A DNA stretch of 8,074 bases. It comes from Cyclobacteriaceae bacterium (GTDB lineage: Bacteria > Bacteroidota > Bacteroidia > Cytophagales > Cyclobacteriaceae). Position 1 is the stretch's first letter. Each line of letters opens with the position of its first letter. The position numbers and the translations under genes are program-made. The stretch covers positions 1 to 8,074 of the forward strand of contig JANQST010000178.1 of NCBI GenBank assembly GCA_028279155.1, read 5' to 3'. Below are positions 1 to 6,910 of the stretch, piece by piece. The notes beneath the pieces are model-generated. The model was not told where the DNA came from, did no database searches, and worked only from the letters and a program-made list of their open reading frames with translations.

Positions 1-1403
1 AAATCGCCATAGTATTCTATTTTAACAGCGGTGGTGTATTCTTCACCGCAACCAGCCCCTGAAGTCACTTTTCTGCGATACCAGGTTGTTTCGTTTGTCA
101 CAGGAGGAGTGTAGGCGGCAGTATTGGTTCCACTTATAGCTTCAAAGTCAGTATTGGCACCAACTGTAGATTTCTCCCAGGTATAAGTTCGGCTAGTTCC
201 ACCGCTTGCATCTGTCGTGCTGGTAATTTGAGCTGGATTTTCACCGTAACAAAGTGTTTGATCACCACTTATGCTTCCTTCTTGCAAATCCTGTAGAACA
301 GTTACTTTTTCACTGCTTGTGTATTCCCAACTGCATGAATTGGTCGAAACCCCTCTTCGATACCAACGTGTCGCAGTTAAACTACCGGGACTGTGAGATG
401 AATTAGTAGCACCACTAATATCGGTAAAACTTGACCCATCTGCAGAAGATTGCCACTGGTACGCCAGGCCGCTTCCTCCACCTGATCCATCTATGCTACT
501 TCCAAGCGTGCCTGCCGAAGCGTTGTAGCAAATTGTTTTTGTACCGCTAATGGCACCAACAATTAAATCTGAAGTAACTGTAATTTGGACACTTCCTGTA
601 TACTCCCAGTCACAAGTTGTAGTAGAAGCACCTCGTCGATACCATCGAGTAGCACTTAAATTTCCCGGACTATAATTGGACCCTGTGGCTCCACTGATGT
701 CGGTGAAACTTGAATTGTCAGTAGATGACTGCCATTGGTACTTTAATCCGCTTCCTCCTCCTGAGGCATTTGTAGCACTACCTAGTGTACCCGCAGATGT
801 ATTGTGACAAATTGTTTTGGCCCCATTGATAGCACCGGCAACCAAGTCGGAATTTACGGTAACCTTAACACTACCGGTATAGACCCAATTGCAGGTGGTA
901 GTTGAAGCTCCCCTGCGATACCACCTGGAGGACGTCAAATTTCCCGGACTATACGCTGTACTCGTGGCTCCGCTTATGTTTGTAAAATTGGATCCATCAG
1001 TAGAAGATTGCCATTGATATTTCAATCCACTTCCACCCCCGGAGGCATTCGTACTATTACCAAGTATTCCAGCCGAGGCATTATAACAAATAGACTTAGC
1101 TCCATTTATAGCACCCGCATTTAATGCTGGGTTAACAGTTACTTTAATTGTATTAGAATAGGCAGTTTGCGTGCACGAAGTTACTCTCCTTCTGTACCAT
1201 CTGGTAGAAGTTAGTCCCGCCGGAGGATTATATGAAGTACTGTTTGTACTACTAATATTGGTCCAACCAGAAGTACCATTAGCGGAATACTGCCATTTAT
1301 AAGTATATGAGCCATTTGCACCAGAGGCCGCAGAAGAATTTCCAAGGTTAGATGGATTTCCATTGTAGCAGATGGTTTGATTTCCTGAAATAGAACCACC
1401 TGC
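1..1403 (-). repeat. Five tandem Ig-like modules of about 93 aa (copies 2-6) in gene C
   Basis: Copy 2 spans residues 410-503 (1403-1122), copy 3 504-596 (1121-843), copy 4 597-689 (842-564), copy 5 690-782 (563-285) and copy 6 from 783 to the edge. Equivalent glycines fall at 412, 506, 599, 692 and 785, so the period is 93 aa (279 nt) through copies 3-6. Copies 3-5 share a GGGSGL[KA]YQWQSS core and a C.W.YT.S tail. Cysteine pairs are 421/486, 515/580, 608/673, 701/766 and 794/861. Many synonymous differences separate the copies, so they are not recent DNA duplicates. Confidence 0.88.
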
Positions 1404-2630
1404 AAGGTTAGGATATACAGTAGTCTGTTTATAGGCGTAGGTTGCACCGCATACTCCACTTTTCACGAGGGCTCTCACTTCATAAACCCTATTACCTCCA
1501 CTCCAATGAGAGAGTGTGGGGCTCACAGTAGTGACGTTGTCTGTCTCAGTGATCAAACTCCATCCAGTCCAACTTCCTGATCCATTCTTGTATCTCATTT
1601 GCCATCGTTGAATGGTCCCAGTGTGCCCCGATAAAGAGAAAGAATGAGTTCCAGTTCCACATCGACTGGAAGCGGTACTAATCGACCCTTTATTGGAAAC
1701 AGGACTCACATTAATAGTTACACTTCCACTCATTGATTTAGAGCAACTACCTATTTTACCTACTACAGTATAAGTACCAGATTGGGTATAGTTTCCAAGG
1801 CTCATTGTACCACCAGTGCCTTTCTTTGCAGCACCATAATTTGATCCATTTCTTTTTACCTGGTAGTATACTAGTGGATGCGATCCACTAATAGCTATCT
1901 GGGCAGAGCTTCCACTACATATATTTCCACCACCATTAATTGGATAGACAGTAATATTTGGTTGTACTGTGATTTTAATATTGTTGGTGTATTTCGTCTG
2001 TCCACAGGATTTAGCTCTTCTTCGATAATATTTAGTTGAAGTCTGATTACCTGGTGGATTATAGGTTGAACTCGTAGCACCCGAAACGTTCGTCCATCCA
2101 TTTGAGCCGTTGTTAGAAAACTGCCACTGGTAGCTTATTCCAGATCCTCCTGAGGCAGATGATGAATTACCTATGGTAGATGGGTTGCCATTGTAACATA
2201 CAGTTTGTGCATTGGTAATGCTTCCTGGATATAATGTTGGACATGAAACACTGACATACCTGTATTTGGTGTAGTTGACTGAACCCACTCTAATATTCGC
2301 CCTTACATAGCGAGTACCTGTTGAAGTCCATCGTACTCTTACTCTCGTCTTATTTTGGCTAACAATTGAGCCTCCGTTCACATAGTATGAAGTTGACGAA
2401 TGATAACCTCCGCTAACGCTTACATAGTAATAATCATAGTCATTTACATTGGCGTTACCTGGCCCAGTAAACGAAACACTAACACCTCCACCGCCTCCAC
2501 CACCTGGATCTTCAATTGGTGTTGGACCATCACCAGGACCGAATTGTGCGGTGGTCGCTGATGCAATAAGTATGCAAACCCCGTACATTATAGATTTCAT
2601 CAATTGGAATGCTTTGTTTTCTTGAGTCAT
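1..2630 (-). CDS. Exported multi-Ig-like repeat protein, N-terminal 876 residues (3' end outside window)
   Basis: The frame is open from the ATG at 2630-2628 to the left edge without a stop, so the gene is partial. Residues 11-28 form a signal peptide (MKSIMYGVCILIASATTA|Q), followed by a seven-glycine linker (43-49) and a beta-rich module (50-130). Then come an Ig-like module (135-225), two divergent Ig-like modules (226-409) and five tandem modules (410 to the edge). Each of the six related modules has a [TS][IVL]C box, a [YW]xWQ or TWEK strand, an [RY]WYRR-type strand and a second cysteine 64-67 residues after the first, suggesting one disulfide per domain. Such arrays are typical of large surface or secreted Bacteroidota proteins. 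The start 5 bp after gene B's stop implies co-transcription and probably translational coupling. An alternative start at 2600 would give a shorter, more usual signal peptide (MKSIMYG). Whether DUF6443/RHS domains follow beyond the edge is unknown. Confidence 0.93.
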   Translation of the reverse strand, partial: MTQENKAFQLMKSIMYGVCILIASATTAQFGPGDGPTPIEDPGGGGGGGVSVSFTGPGNANVNDYDYYYVSVSGGYHSSTSYYVNGGSIVSQNKTRVRVRWTSTGTRYVRANIRVGSVNYTKYRYVSVSCPTLYPGSITNAQTVCYNGNPSTIGNSSSASGGSGISYQWQFSNNGSNGWTNVSGATSSTYNPPGNQTSTKYYRRRAKSCGQTKYTNNIKITVQPNITVYPINGGGNICSGSSAQIAISGSHPLVYYQVKRNGSNYGAAKKGTGGTMSLGNYTQSGTYTVVGKIGSCSKSMSGSVTINVSPVSNKGSISTASSRCGTGTHSFSLSGHTGTIQRWQMRYKNGSGSWTGWSLITETDNVTTVSPTLSHWSGGNRVYEVRALVKSGVCGATYAYKQTTVYPNLAGGSISGNQTICYNGNPSNLGNSSAASGANGSYTYKWQYSANGTSGWTNISSTNSTSYNPPAGLTSTRWYRRRVTSCTQTAYSNTIKVTVNPALNAGAINGAKSICYNASAGILGNSTNASGGGSGLKYQWQSSTDGSNFTNISGATSTAYSPGNLTSSRWYRRGASTTTCNWVYTGSVKVTVNSDLVAGAINGAKTICHNTSAGTLGSATNASGGGSGLKYQWQSSTDNSSFTDISGATGSNYSPGNLSATRWYRRGASTTTCDWEYTGSVQITVTSDLIVGAISGTKTICYNASAGTLGSSIDGSGGGSGLAYQWQSSADGSSFTDISGATNSSHSPGSLTATRWYRRGVSTNSCSWEYTSSEKVTVLQDLQEGSISGDQTLCYGENPAQITSTTDASGGTSRTYTWEKSTVGANTDFEAISGTNTAAYTPPVTNETTWYRRKVTSGAGCGEEYTTAVKIEYYGD
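1404..1955 (-). other. Two divergent Ig-like modules of gene C
   Basis: Residues 226-409. The first (about 226-310) carries NICSGSSAQIAISG, a YYQVKRNGSNYG strand, SGTYTVVGKIGSC and VTINVSP, an Ig/PKD-like layout with cysteines at 238 and 296. The second (about 311-409) has SSRCGTGTHSFSLSG, QRWQMRYKNGSGSW and YEVRALVKSGVCG, with cysteines at 324 and 394. Both interrupt the array of 93-aa modules. Confidence 0.6.
1956..2228 (-). repeat. Ig-like module copy 1 in gene C
   Basis: Residues 135-225. Key points are GSITNAQTVCYNGNPS, ISYQWQFSNNGSNGW, STYNPP, YYRRRAKSC and IKITVQP, with cysteines at 145 and 209. It closely resembles copy 2 at residues 410-503 rather than copies 3-5, although two unrelated modules separate them. 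Confidence 0.82.
2241..2483 (-). other. N-terminal beta-rich module of gene C
   Basis: Residues 50-130, directly after a seven-glycine linker (2484-2504). It reads as alternating beta strands rich in Tyr, Ser and Val (DYDYYYVSVSGGY, TRVRVRWTSTGTRYVRANI), ending in VSVSC. The W-x-S-x-G-T pattern is reminiscent of PKD/Ig-like folds, but it differs from the later repeats and I cannot name a family. Confidence 0.5.
2547..2630 (-). other. Signal peptide of gene C, with two possible starts
   Basis: From the ATG at 2630 there is an extended polar n-region (MTQENKAFQL) before MKSIMYGVCILIASATTA|Q. From the ATG at 2600 the peptide is a compact 18 residues. The 2630 start has A at -3 and -6, as is common for Bacteroidota starts, and sits 5 bp from the previous stop. 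The 2600 start is preceded by an A-rich AAGAAAACAAAG tract. The sequence does not settle which is used. Confidence 0.75.
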
Positions 2631-2641
2631 GGTGATTAGTT
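2631..2641 (-). repeat. Junction repeat AACTAATCACC at the end of gene B
   Basis: The final AAC codon, TAA stop and TCACC of gene B are identical to the end of gene A. The preceding codons also agree apart from one extra AAC (ACT-AAC-AAC-TAA versus ACT-AAC-TAA). The ATG of gene C begins immediately after TCACC. This is either a footprint of a shared ancestral junction or a chance match; see the findings. Confidence 0.8.
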
Positions 2642-4411
2642 GTTAGTTAAACCTTGGATTGATGAATTGTAGATCAGTTCAAGACTGAACAGATCGTCCG
2701 GGTCCGGCGTCTTCACAGATCCGGGCAAACCCGACTCATTGATCGATTTGAGCCAGCCTCTAATGTTGTATTCATAGTCGATGGATTGAGCAAACGATGT
2801 ATCCTCAGTCGATCCATGAAGCTTTTTCTTGATCAGTTCGCCAAGCTCGTTGTATTCATTGGAGTACAGATGTACTCTCGTTCCATCATCAATTGTGTGA
2901 TACGCATCCTTAAGGCGGTTGGCATGATCATATTCATACTCAGTAAAAATTTTTGTTGTGGTAGAACCATTATCATGTTCGCTTAAAGTCTTCCTTAATC
3001 CGCCTGTAAAATCATACTGATTGCTGATGACATCTATGCCTCCCAGATGATTCTCACTAACCACTTGAATGACTCTGTATCTATCATCGTAGTAAGAAAT
3101 TGTTGTCAAAAAATCGTCTGTATTCAAGTGTTTGGTTAAGGTACCGGTCACTTGTCCTTTAACTCTGCCATTGAAGCGGGGACGAATATGATAATCGTCT
3201 TCCTCCTGAAGTTCAATCGGCCGGTTATACCATGTACCAGACAAATCACTTCCTGTTCTAAAGTCATAATGGTCATAGTAGGTAATGGTTAAATACTCTT
3301 TAATTAGCCCCGAACTTTCTGCTGGAAAAGCAACATTTGTATATTGATGTGTTTGAGTTGCCGGCCCATTAAACTGTTCAGACGGGATCGCATGATTCTT
3401 AACATCTTCTACAATTGTAGGGATGTCAGACATGATGCCCGTAATTATTGGTCTGTTTAGCTCATCGTATTTGGTAAACGTCCATTCTACACCACCTCCG
3501 ATTGAAGGGTCGCGTTGATTGCCATCCTGTGTAAGTACCAGACGATCTCGAGAATCATAAACCATGATGATTTCATCAGCACCAGGCACTTTTTTCTCAA
3601 TCATTCGTCTGCGATCATCATACTTGTACTGGAAGGTCCAGGTATCTAGGAAGGATTGACGTTCAATTTGTGATTTCCCAAAAAAATTATTGGTCAAATT
3701 CTTTGCTGCTTCTGGTGGTATAACCACACGCAATTGACCTAAATCGTCATAGACATAATAGGTTCTTGCCCAGAGATTGACCTCCACCTTAGATTCTTTG
3801 AGCAGTACTTGCCCGCGCTGGTTTGAGTACTCAATAGTGCTTTTTCCATCTTCATCTATTACCTCATTTTTCATGAGTTGTCCTACCGAAAAATGAGCTA
3901 CTCCCTGTGTTTTCAGTTGATTCCAATTGAAACGGACAACGTCATCTCCAATCTCGTTTACTTTGAAATTGAATTTGATGGATTTATCTCCTAGTTGCCA
4001 ATCAGAGCCTGCAGCTGCCTGCTCAACTACTCGACTTAGTGGCGATCCGTCAAATTTCTTTTGTGCATAAGGAATCGGATCATTTTCGATTCCTGAAGTG
4101 ATTTGGTAAAAAGTGAATTGGTCGCTTTCGCTGTAGTTTTCACTTAATGCATTGGGTTGAAAGGAGCCATCTGTTGTTGACGAGACATAAGGCAGATACT
4201 CTTTTTCTACTCGTCCCAATTCATCATATTCAGTTGGAGCAACTACATCTTGTGCTCTTGGAGAATTTGCACGAACTACCTGTTGGGTAACGTTTCCTAA
4301 TCCATCAAAATAGGAAGTGGATAAACTGACTTCCTGGTAAGGTCTGGAGGAAATATCCGGAAGTGCTACCCCAGAAATTCTTGCACTTCGAGTTTTGATA
4401 TAGTTGATCCC
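2636..4411 (-). other. DUF6443-like plus YD/RHS repeat region of gene B
   Basis: Residues 826-1416. DUF6443-type text opens it (NYIKTRSARI, then SYFDGLGNVTQQV, then YDELGRVEKEYLPY). YD repeats follow, such as YDDLGQLRVVIPPEA (1046), YDSRDRLVLTQDGN (1110), YDELNRPIITG (1140) and YDHANRLKDAYHTID (1319), ending with the YNIRGWLKSIN box (1373). RHS repeats build a beta-sheet shell around a C-terminal cargo in characterised family members. Here the strip ends early, so a closed cage with its own toxin is unlikely. Confidence 0.85.
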
Positions 4412-6886
4412 AAGAACAGGACAACCATTATTTGTTCCCCAGCGTGTTGGACAACTATCATTGCCGTTGGTAACAAAATTTGCAGGAGGTTCGCACCCCT
4501 GGAAAGTATTGCTCGGATCTCCTAACCCGTCTCCATCAAAATCAGCATACCAGTTTGCTCCGGGCTTTTTTTCTGAATCATCATCGTCGCAATCACCCGA
4601 TGTTGCAATCAATTCAGACTCAACAAAAAAGTCAGCGGGACGCTCACACTGAATCACCGATGTGCCATCAGAATATCGATCTCCATCCTTATCCTTATAC
4701 CATACTGCTCCAGGTTTCTCATCCTTATCGTTATCATCACAATCTCCGCCAGTTTGGGCAAGTTCGCTAGCAGCAAAATGGTTGTTAGGACGTGTACATT
4801 GTTCAACAGATATACCATTTCCATACATATCTCGATCTGCATCTCTATACCAGATGGCTCCCGGTTTTTCTAGTACATCTCCATCATCACAATCAACTTC
4901 CAATGAAGTCAGCTCAGAGGCCAGGTAATGATCATCAGAAGGTTTTTCACAATCTTCAATAAATCCTGCAGCTGGATAACCATCTTGATCCACATCGGCA
5001 TACCATTTGGTATCGGGATGAATCTTTTTGCCATTATTATCAGGATTGTCGTTGCAATCATCTGATAATTGAATAAGCTCTTCAGGGGCATAGTAGCCTT
5101 CTGGTCGGCGGCAGTCAGTCAATGTATAACCCGAACTATACCCATCGCCATCCAGATCTGCGTACCAAACCATTCCTGGTTTTTCGAGGGGATCTTCATC
5201 ATCACAGTCTGCAACTAATGGCAAAATGAAATAACCTTCCAGATGGTAATCATTCCCCGGTTTTTCACAATCCTGAATGTAAGAAGCAAATGGATATCTG
5301 TCACCATCTGTATCCTTGTACCATTTTGTTTCGGGATGTTCAAGGAAACCATTGTTGTTGGGGTCATCATTACAATCATCCTTTTTTAGTGACCAGTTGA
5401 CGCCAGGCGGGTTACAAAATTGTTGAGCCTGTTCAGTCACTCCCCATCCATCAAGATCCTGATCAAAATAGTAGGTTAAAAGTCCTGGTCCCTCACTACC
5501 TGTGCCTCCATCTGGCACATCGTAGCAATCATCATTGTTTTCGACGTAGGGGTAGTCTAACCCAGTGGGTTTGGTGCATTGAACTATTTCAAAGTCGCCA
5601 AATTCATGTTGTGGGTATGTTAAATTTCTTAGTGAAGCCTTATTTGCCCCTAAGCCATCACGGTCACGATCAATATACCAACGTATAGCCGCACCTTTAT
5701 TGGGATCACTATCGTCACAATCTTCTGAAGTTGTATATCCATTCGATGGACGATCACATTGTCTCACTGTCCTATTTCCCGCCAAACCATCTCCATCCTC
5801 GTCGAGGTACCAATACGGTGGTCCTCCGGGAACTGTATCATCACAATCTCCATCATTTGATACCCATTGCGTATCACCTGAAACTCCTGGCTTAGAACAT
5901 TGAGTTCTTGTTGCACCATGAGGATTCCCATATCCGTCCAAATCTGCATCTTCATACCAGACTGCTCCTGGTTGCTGCTCATAATCTGAATCATTACAAT
6001 CACTGCTATTGGCTACATAACCCGCAGGTTGCGAACAATTTTGTGTTGTATTTGATGAACTTCCATAACCATCACCATCAAAATCCCGATACCATGTTTT
6101 AAGTACATTCAAACTGGCATTTCCATCATTGCAATCACCCGATAGTGTTGTTAACTCACTATTAAGAAAGTAATCTGAGGAAGGTCGAGTACAAGAAGAT
6201 ATATATGAGGCTGATGAATGACCATGTCCATCTCTATCAGCATCCAGGTACCAACGTGTTGCTGGATTATAGGTACTCCCATTATTATTAGGGTCATCGT
6301 TACAATCTCCTGACTGAGTTACCCATCCACCACCAGGGTTATCGCAAGCGACTACTGTATTGCTCGTTACTCCAAAGCCATCCCCATCGGCATCCCTATA
6401 AAAAGTCTTCATATGTGTGCCACTAGATAGATCGTTACAATCATCCCTGTTAAGCACATAGTTGATGGGTCCAGAAGGTTTAGTACAACTTCTGACAGCT
6501 ACAGCACCCAATTCTCCTGAAGGTAAACCCTGATGATATGAGGAGGAAGAGTTTGCACCATAGCCATCGTTATCATTATCCACATACCAGGTTTTTTTTG
6601 TGCAGCCTGACCCTCCACCTGACCCTCCACTGCCTCCCTCACATGCATTGGAGCTATCATTGTCGTTACAATCGTTTGAATTGCTCACATATCCGGAGGG
6701 CGCATCAATACAATAGACTGTTACGTTTGGATCCCCTTTGCCATCACCATCGTTATCACGATAAAATGTTTGACACTCACCAGCCGGAGCATTGGGTGGA
6801 CATGAGCACTGGGCATATCCTTTTGAAGCAAAAAGGAATAAGACACAAAGTACGGCTATCTTAATAATGATTTTGATCGTCTTCAT
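2636..6886 (-). CDS. Exported MopE-repeat / DUF6443 / RHS-repeat fusion protein, apparently lacking the RHS core
   Basis: A complete 1416-residue ORF. Residues 1-25 are a signal peptide (MKTIK, hydrophobic core to about 20, cleavage likely at YA|Q). Residues 40-815 hold 15 copies of a MopE-type metal-binding repeat, [WF]YxDxDxDGxG...CxxP...DC[ND]D, with a Gly/Ser linker at about 84-94. Residues 826 to about 960 resemble DUF6443, the domain that opens RHS proteins in Bacteroidota (SYFDGLGNVTQQV at 858; YDELGR at 887). YD repeats follow at about 1046, 1089, 1110, 1140, 1266, 1291, 1319 and 1345, and a YNIRGWLKSIN box at 1373. It then ends at GLTNN, where homologues I recall continue into further YD repeats and the RHS core. 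No core box, toxin domain or sorting domain is present. The Asp-rich loops should bind Ca2+ or another metal outside the cell (inferred). The chosen Met is the only one giving a signal peptide, and it lies 18 bp after gene A. Confidence 0.95.
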   Translation of the reverse strand: MKTIKIIIKIAVLCVLFLFASKGYAQCSCPPNAPAGECQTFYRDNDGDGKGDPNVTVYCIDAPSGYVSNSNDCNDNDSSNACEGGSGGSGGGSGCTKKTWYVDNDNDGYGANSSSSYHQGLPSGELGAVAVRSCTKPSGPINYVLNRDDCNDLSSGTHMKTFYRDADGDGFGVTSNTVVACDNPGGGWVTQSGDCNDDPNNNGSTYNPATRWYLDADRDGHGHSSASYISSCTRPSSDYFLNSELTTLSGDCNDGNASLNVLKTWYRDFDGDGYGSSSNTTQNCSQPAGYVANSSDCNDSDYEQQPGAVWYEDADLDGYGNPHGATRTQCSKPGVSGDTQWVSNDGDCDDTVPGGPPYWYLDEDGDGLAGNRTVRQCDRPSNGYTTSEDCDDSDPNKGAAIRWYIDRDRDGLGANKASLRNLTYPQHEFGDFEIVQCTKPTGLDYPYVENNDDCYDVPDGGTGSEGPGLLTYYFDQDLDGWGVTEQAQQFCNPPGVNWSLKKDDCNDDPNNNGFLEHPETKWYKDTDGDRYPFASYIQDCEKPGNDYHLEGYFILPLVADCDDEDPLEKPGMVWYADLDGDGYSSGYTLTDCRRPEGYYAPEELIQLSDDCNDNPDNNGKKIHPDTKWYADVDQDGYPAAGFIEDCEKPSDDHYLASELTSLEVDCDDGDVLEKPGAIWYRDADRDMYGNGISVEQCTRPNNHFAASELAQTGGDCDDNDKDEKPGAVWYKDKDGDRYSDGTSVIQCERPADFFVESELIATSGDCDDDDSEKKPGANWYADFDGDGLGDPSNTFQGCEPPANFVTNGNDSCPTRWGTNNGCPVLGINYIKTRSARISGVALPDISSRPYQEVSLSTSYFDGLGNVTQQVVRANSPRAQDVVAPTEYDELGRVEKEYLPYVSSTTDGSFQPNALSENYSESDQFTFYQITSGIENDPIPYAQKKFDGSPLSRVVEQAAAGSDWQLGDKSIKFNFKVNEIGDDVVRFNWNQLKTQGVAHFSVGQLMKNEVIDEDGKSTIEYSNQRGQVLLKESKVEVNLWARTYYVYDDLGQLRVVIPPEAAKNLTNNFFGKSQIERQSFLDTWTFQYKYDDRRRMIEKKVPGADEIIMVYDSRDRLVLTQDGNQRDPSIGGGVEWTFTKYDELNRPIITGIMSDIPTIVEDVKNHAIPSEQFNGPATQTHQYTNVAFPAESSGLIKEYLTITYYDHYDFRTGSDLSGTWYNRPIELQEEDDYHIRPRFNGRVKGQVTGTLTKHLNTDDFLTTISYYDDRYRVIQVVSENHLGGIDVISNQYDFTGGLRKTLSEHDNGSTTTKIFTEYEYDHANRLKDAYHTIDDGTRVHLYSNEYNELGELIKKKLHGSTEDTSFAQSIDYEYNIRGWLKSINESGLPGSVKTPDPDDLFSLELIYNSSIQGLTNN
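5198..5683 (-). repeat. Three-repeat supermodule, second copy (MopE repeats 8-9-10)
   Basis: Residues 402-563 of gene B. It mirrors residues 99-256: DGLGAN with a long insert ending in CTKPTG, then DGWGVT...C.PPG..W...DDCNDDPNNNG, then a loop followed by SYIQDCEKP..DYHL. The DNA around the DDPNNNG box still matches the first copy closely (about 25 of 29 bases by eye), whereas the rest has diverged. The second copy's last loop reads DTDGDRYP, with Arg in the usual Gly position. Confidence 0.72.
6119..6592 (-). repeat. Three-repeat supermodule, first copy (MopE repeats 2-3-4)
   Basis: Residues 99-256 of gene B. The order of special features is: DGYGAN with a long insert containing P..GE and ending in CTKP.G; then DGFGVT...C..PGGGW...DCNDDPNNNG; then a loop followed by SYI.SC.RP..DY.L.SEL...GDCND. 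The same order recurs at residues 402-563, showing that a block of three repeats was duplicated as a unit. Confidence 0.75.
6812..6886 (-). other. Signal peptide of gene B
   Basis: Codons 1-25 encode a lysine-containing n-region (MKTIKIIIK), a hydrophobic core (IAVLCVLFLFA) and a GYA|Q cleavage site. An A-Q junction is common in Bacteroidota. The mature protein starts with a Cys-rich stretch, QCSCPP. The Cys lies two residues beyond the predicted cut and is not in a clean lipobox, so I favour signal peptidase I export over a lipoprotein. Confidence 0.85.
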
Positions 6887-6899
6887 TTGTTAAGTTTTA

Positions 6900-6910
6900 G
6901 GTGATTAGTT
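6900..6910 (-). repeat. Junction repeat AACTAATCACC at the end of gene A
   Basis: The last sense codon AAC, the stop TAA and the next five bases TCACC of gene A read AACTAATCACC. The identical 11 nt occur in the same frame at the end of gene B. The 13 bases that follow (TAAAACTTAACAA) lead directly into gene B's ATG and contain no Shine-Dalgarno box. Confidence 0.8.

Larger units (their letters stand above)
4442..6769 (-). repeat. 15 MopE-type metal-binding repeats in gene B
   Basis: Loops begin at residues 40, 100, 162, 212, 265, 310, 359, 403, 472, 522, 574, 628, 679, 729 and 779, spaced 44-69 residues apart. The consensus is [WF]YxDxDxDGxG, then CxxP, then DC[ND]D. DxDxDG is an EF-hand-like/TSP3-like acidic loop. 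The cysteine of CxxP and that of DCND recur in each unit and could form one disulfide per repeat. The family match is to the putative metal-binding motif of MopE-like proteins (Cu-binding_MopE). The actual metal is not determinable from the sequence, and the all-Asp loops suggest Ca2+ at least as much as copper. The last unit ends in a TSP3-like NDSCPTRWGTNNGCP. Confidence 0.9.

Noticed and set aside
1..1403. CRISPR array or diversity-generating retroelement as an explanation for the periodic sequence.
   Set aside because: The 279-nt period is a protein-domain repeat in an unbroken reading frame. There are no short identical repeats with unique spacers, and no reverse transcriptase or template/variable repeat pair.
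1211..2101. Two short minus-strand frames (1211-1459 and 1895-2101).
   Set aside because: They lie inside the continuous Ig-repeat frame of gene C and have no family resemblance or signals of their own.
2500..2660. A frameshift that would restore gene B's missing RHS core.
   Set aside because: The sequence after B's stop goes straight into the signal peptide and linker of gene C. No YD or core text is visible in any frame there.
2636..2900. A C-terminal toxin domain on gene B.
   Set aside because: The protein ends 33 residues after the YNIRGWLKSIN box, with no RHS core or cleavage motif and too little sequence for a toxin.
4404..6864. Several plus-strand and minus-strand open frames of 60-108 codons antisense to or overlapping the repeats of gene B.
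   Set aside because: They arise from the biased Asp/Gly/Tyr codons of the MopE repeats read in other frames. Their products are low-complexity His/Ser/Leu strings without domains.
6897..6907. Resemblance of ATCACCT after gene A's stop to the 3' tail of 16S rRNA.
   Set aside because: It matches the sense of the rRNA tail, not its complement, so it could not act as a ribosome binding site. It is short enough to be chance.
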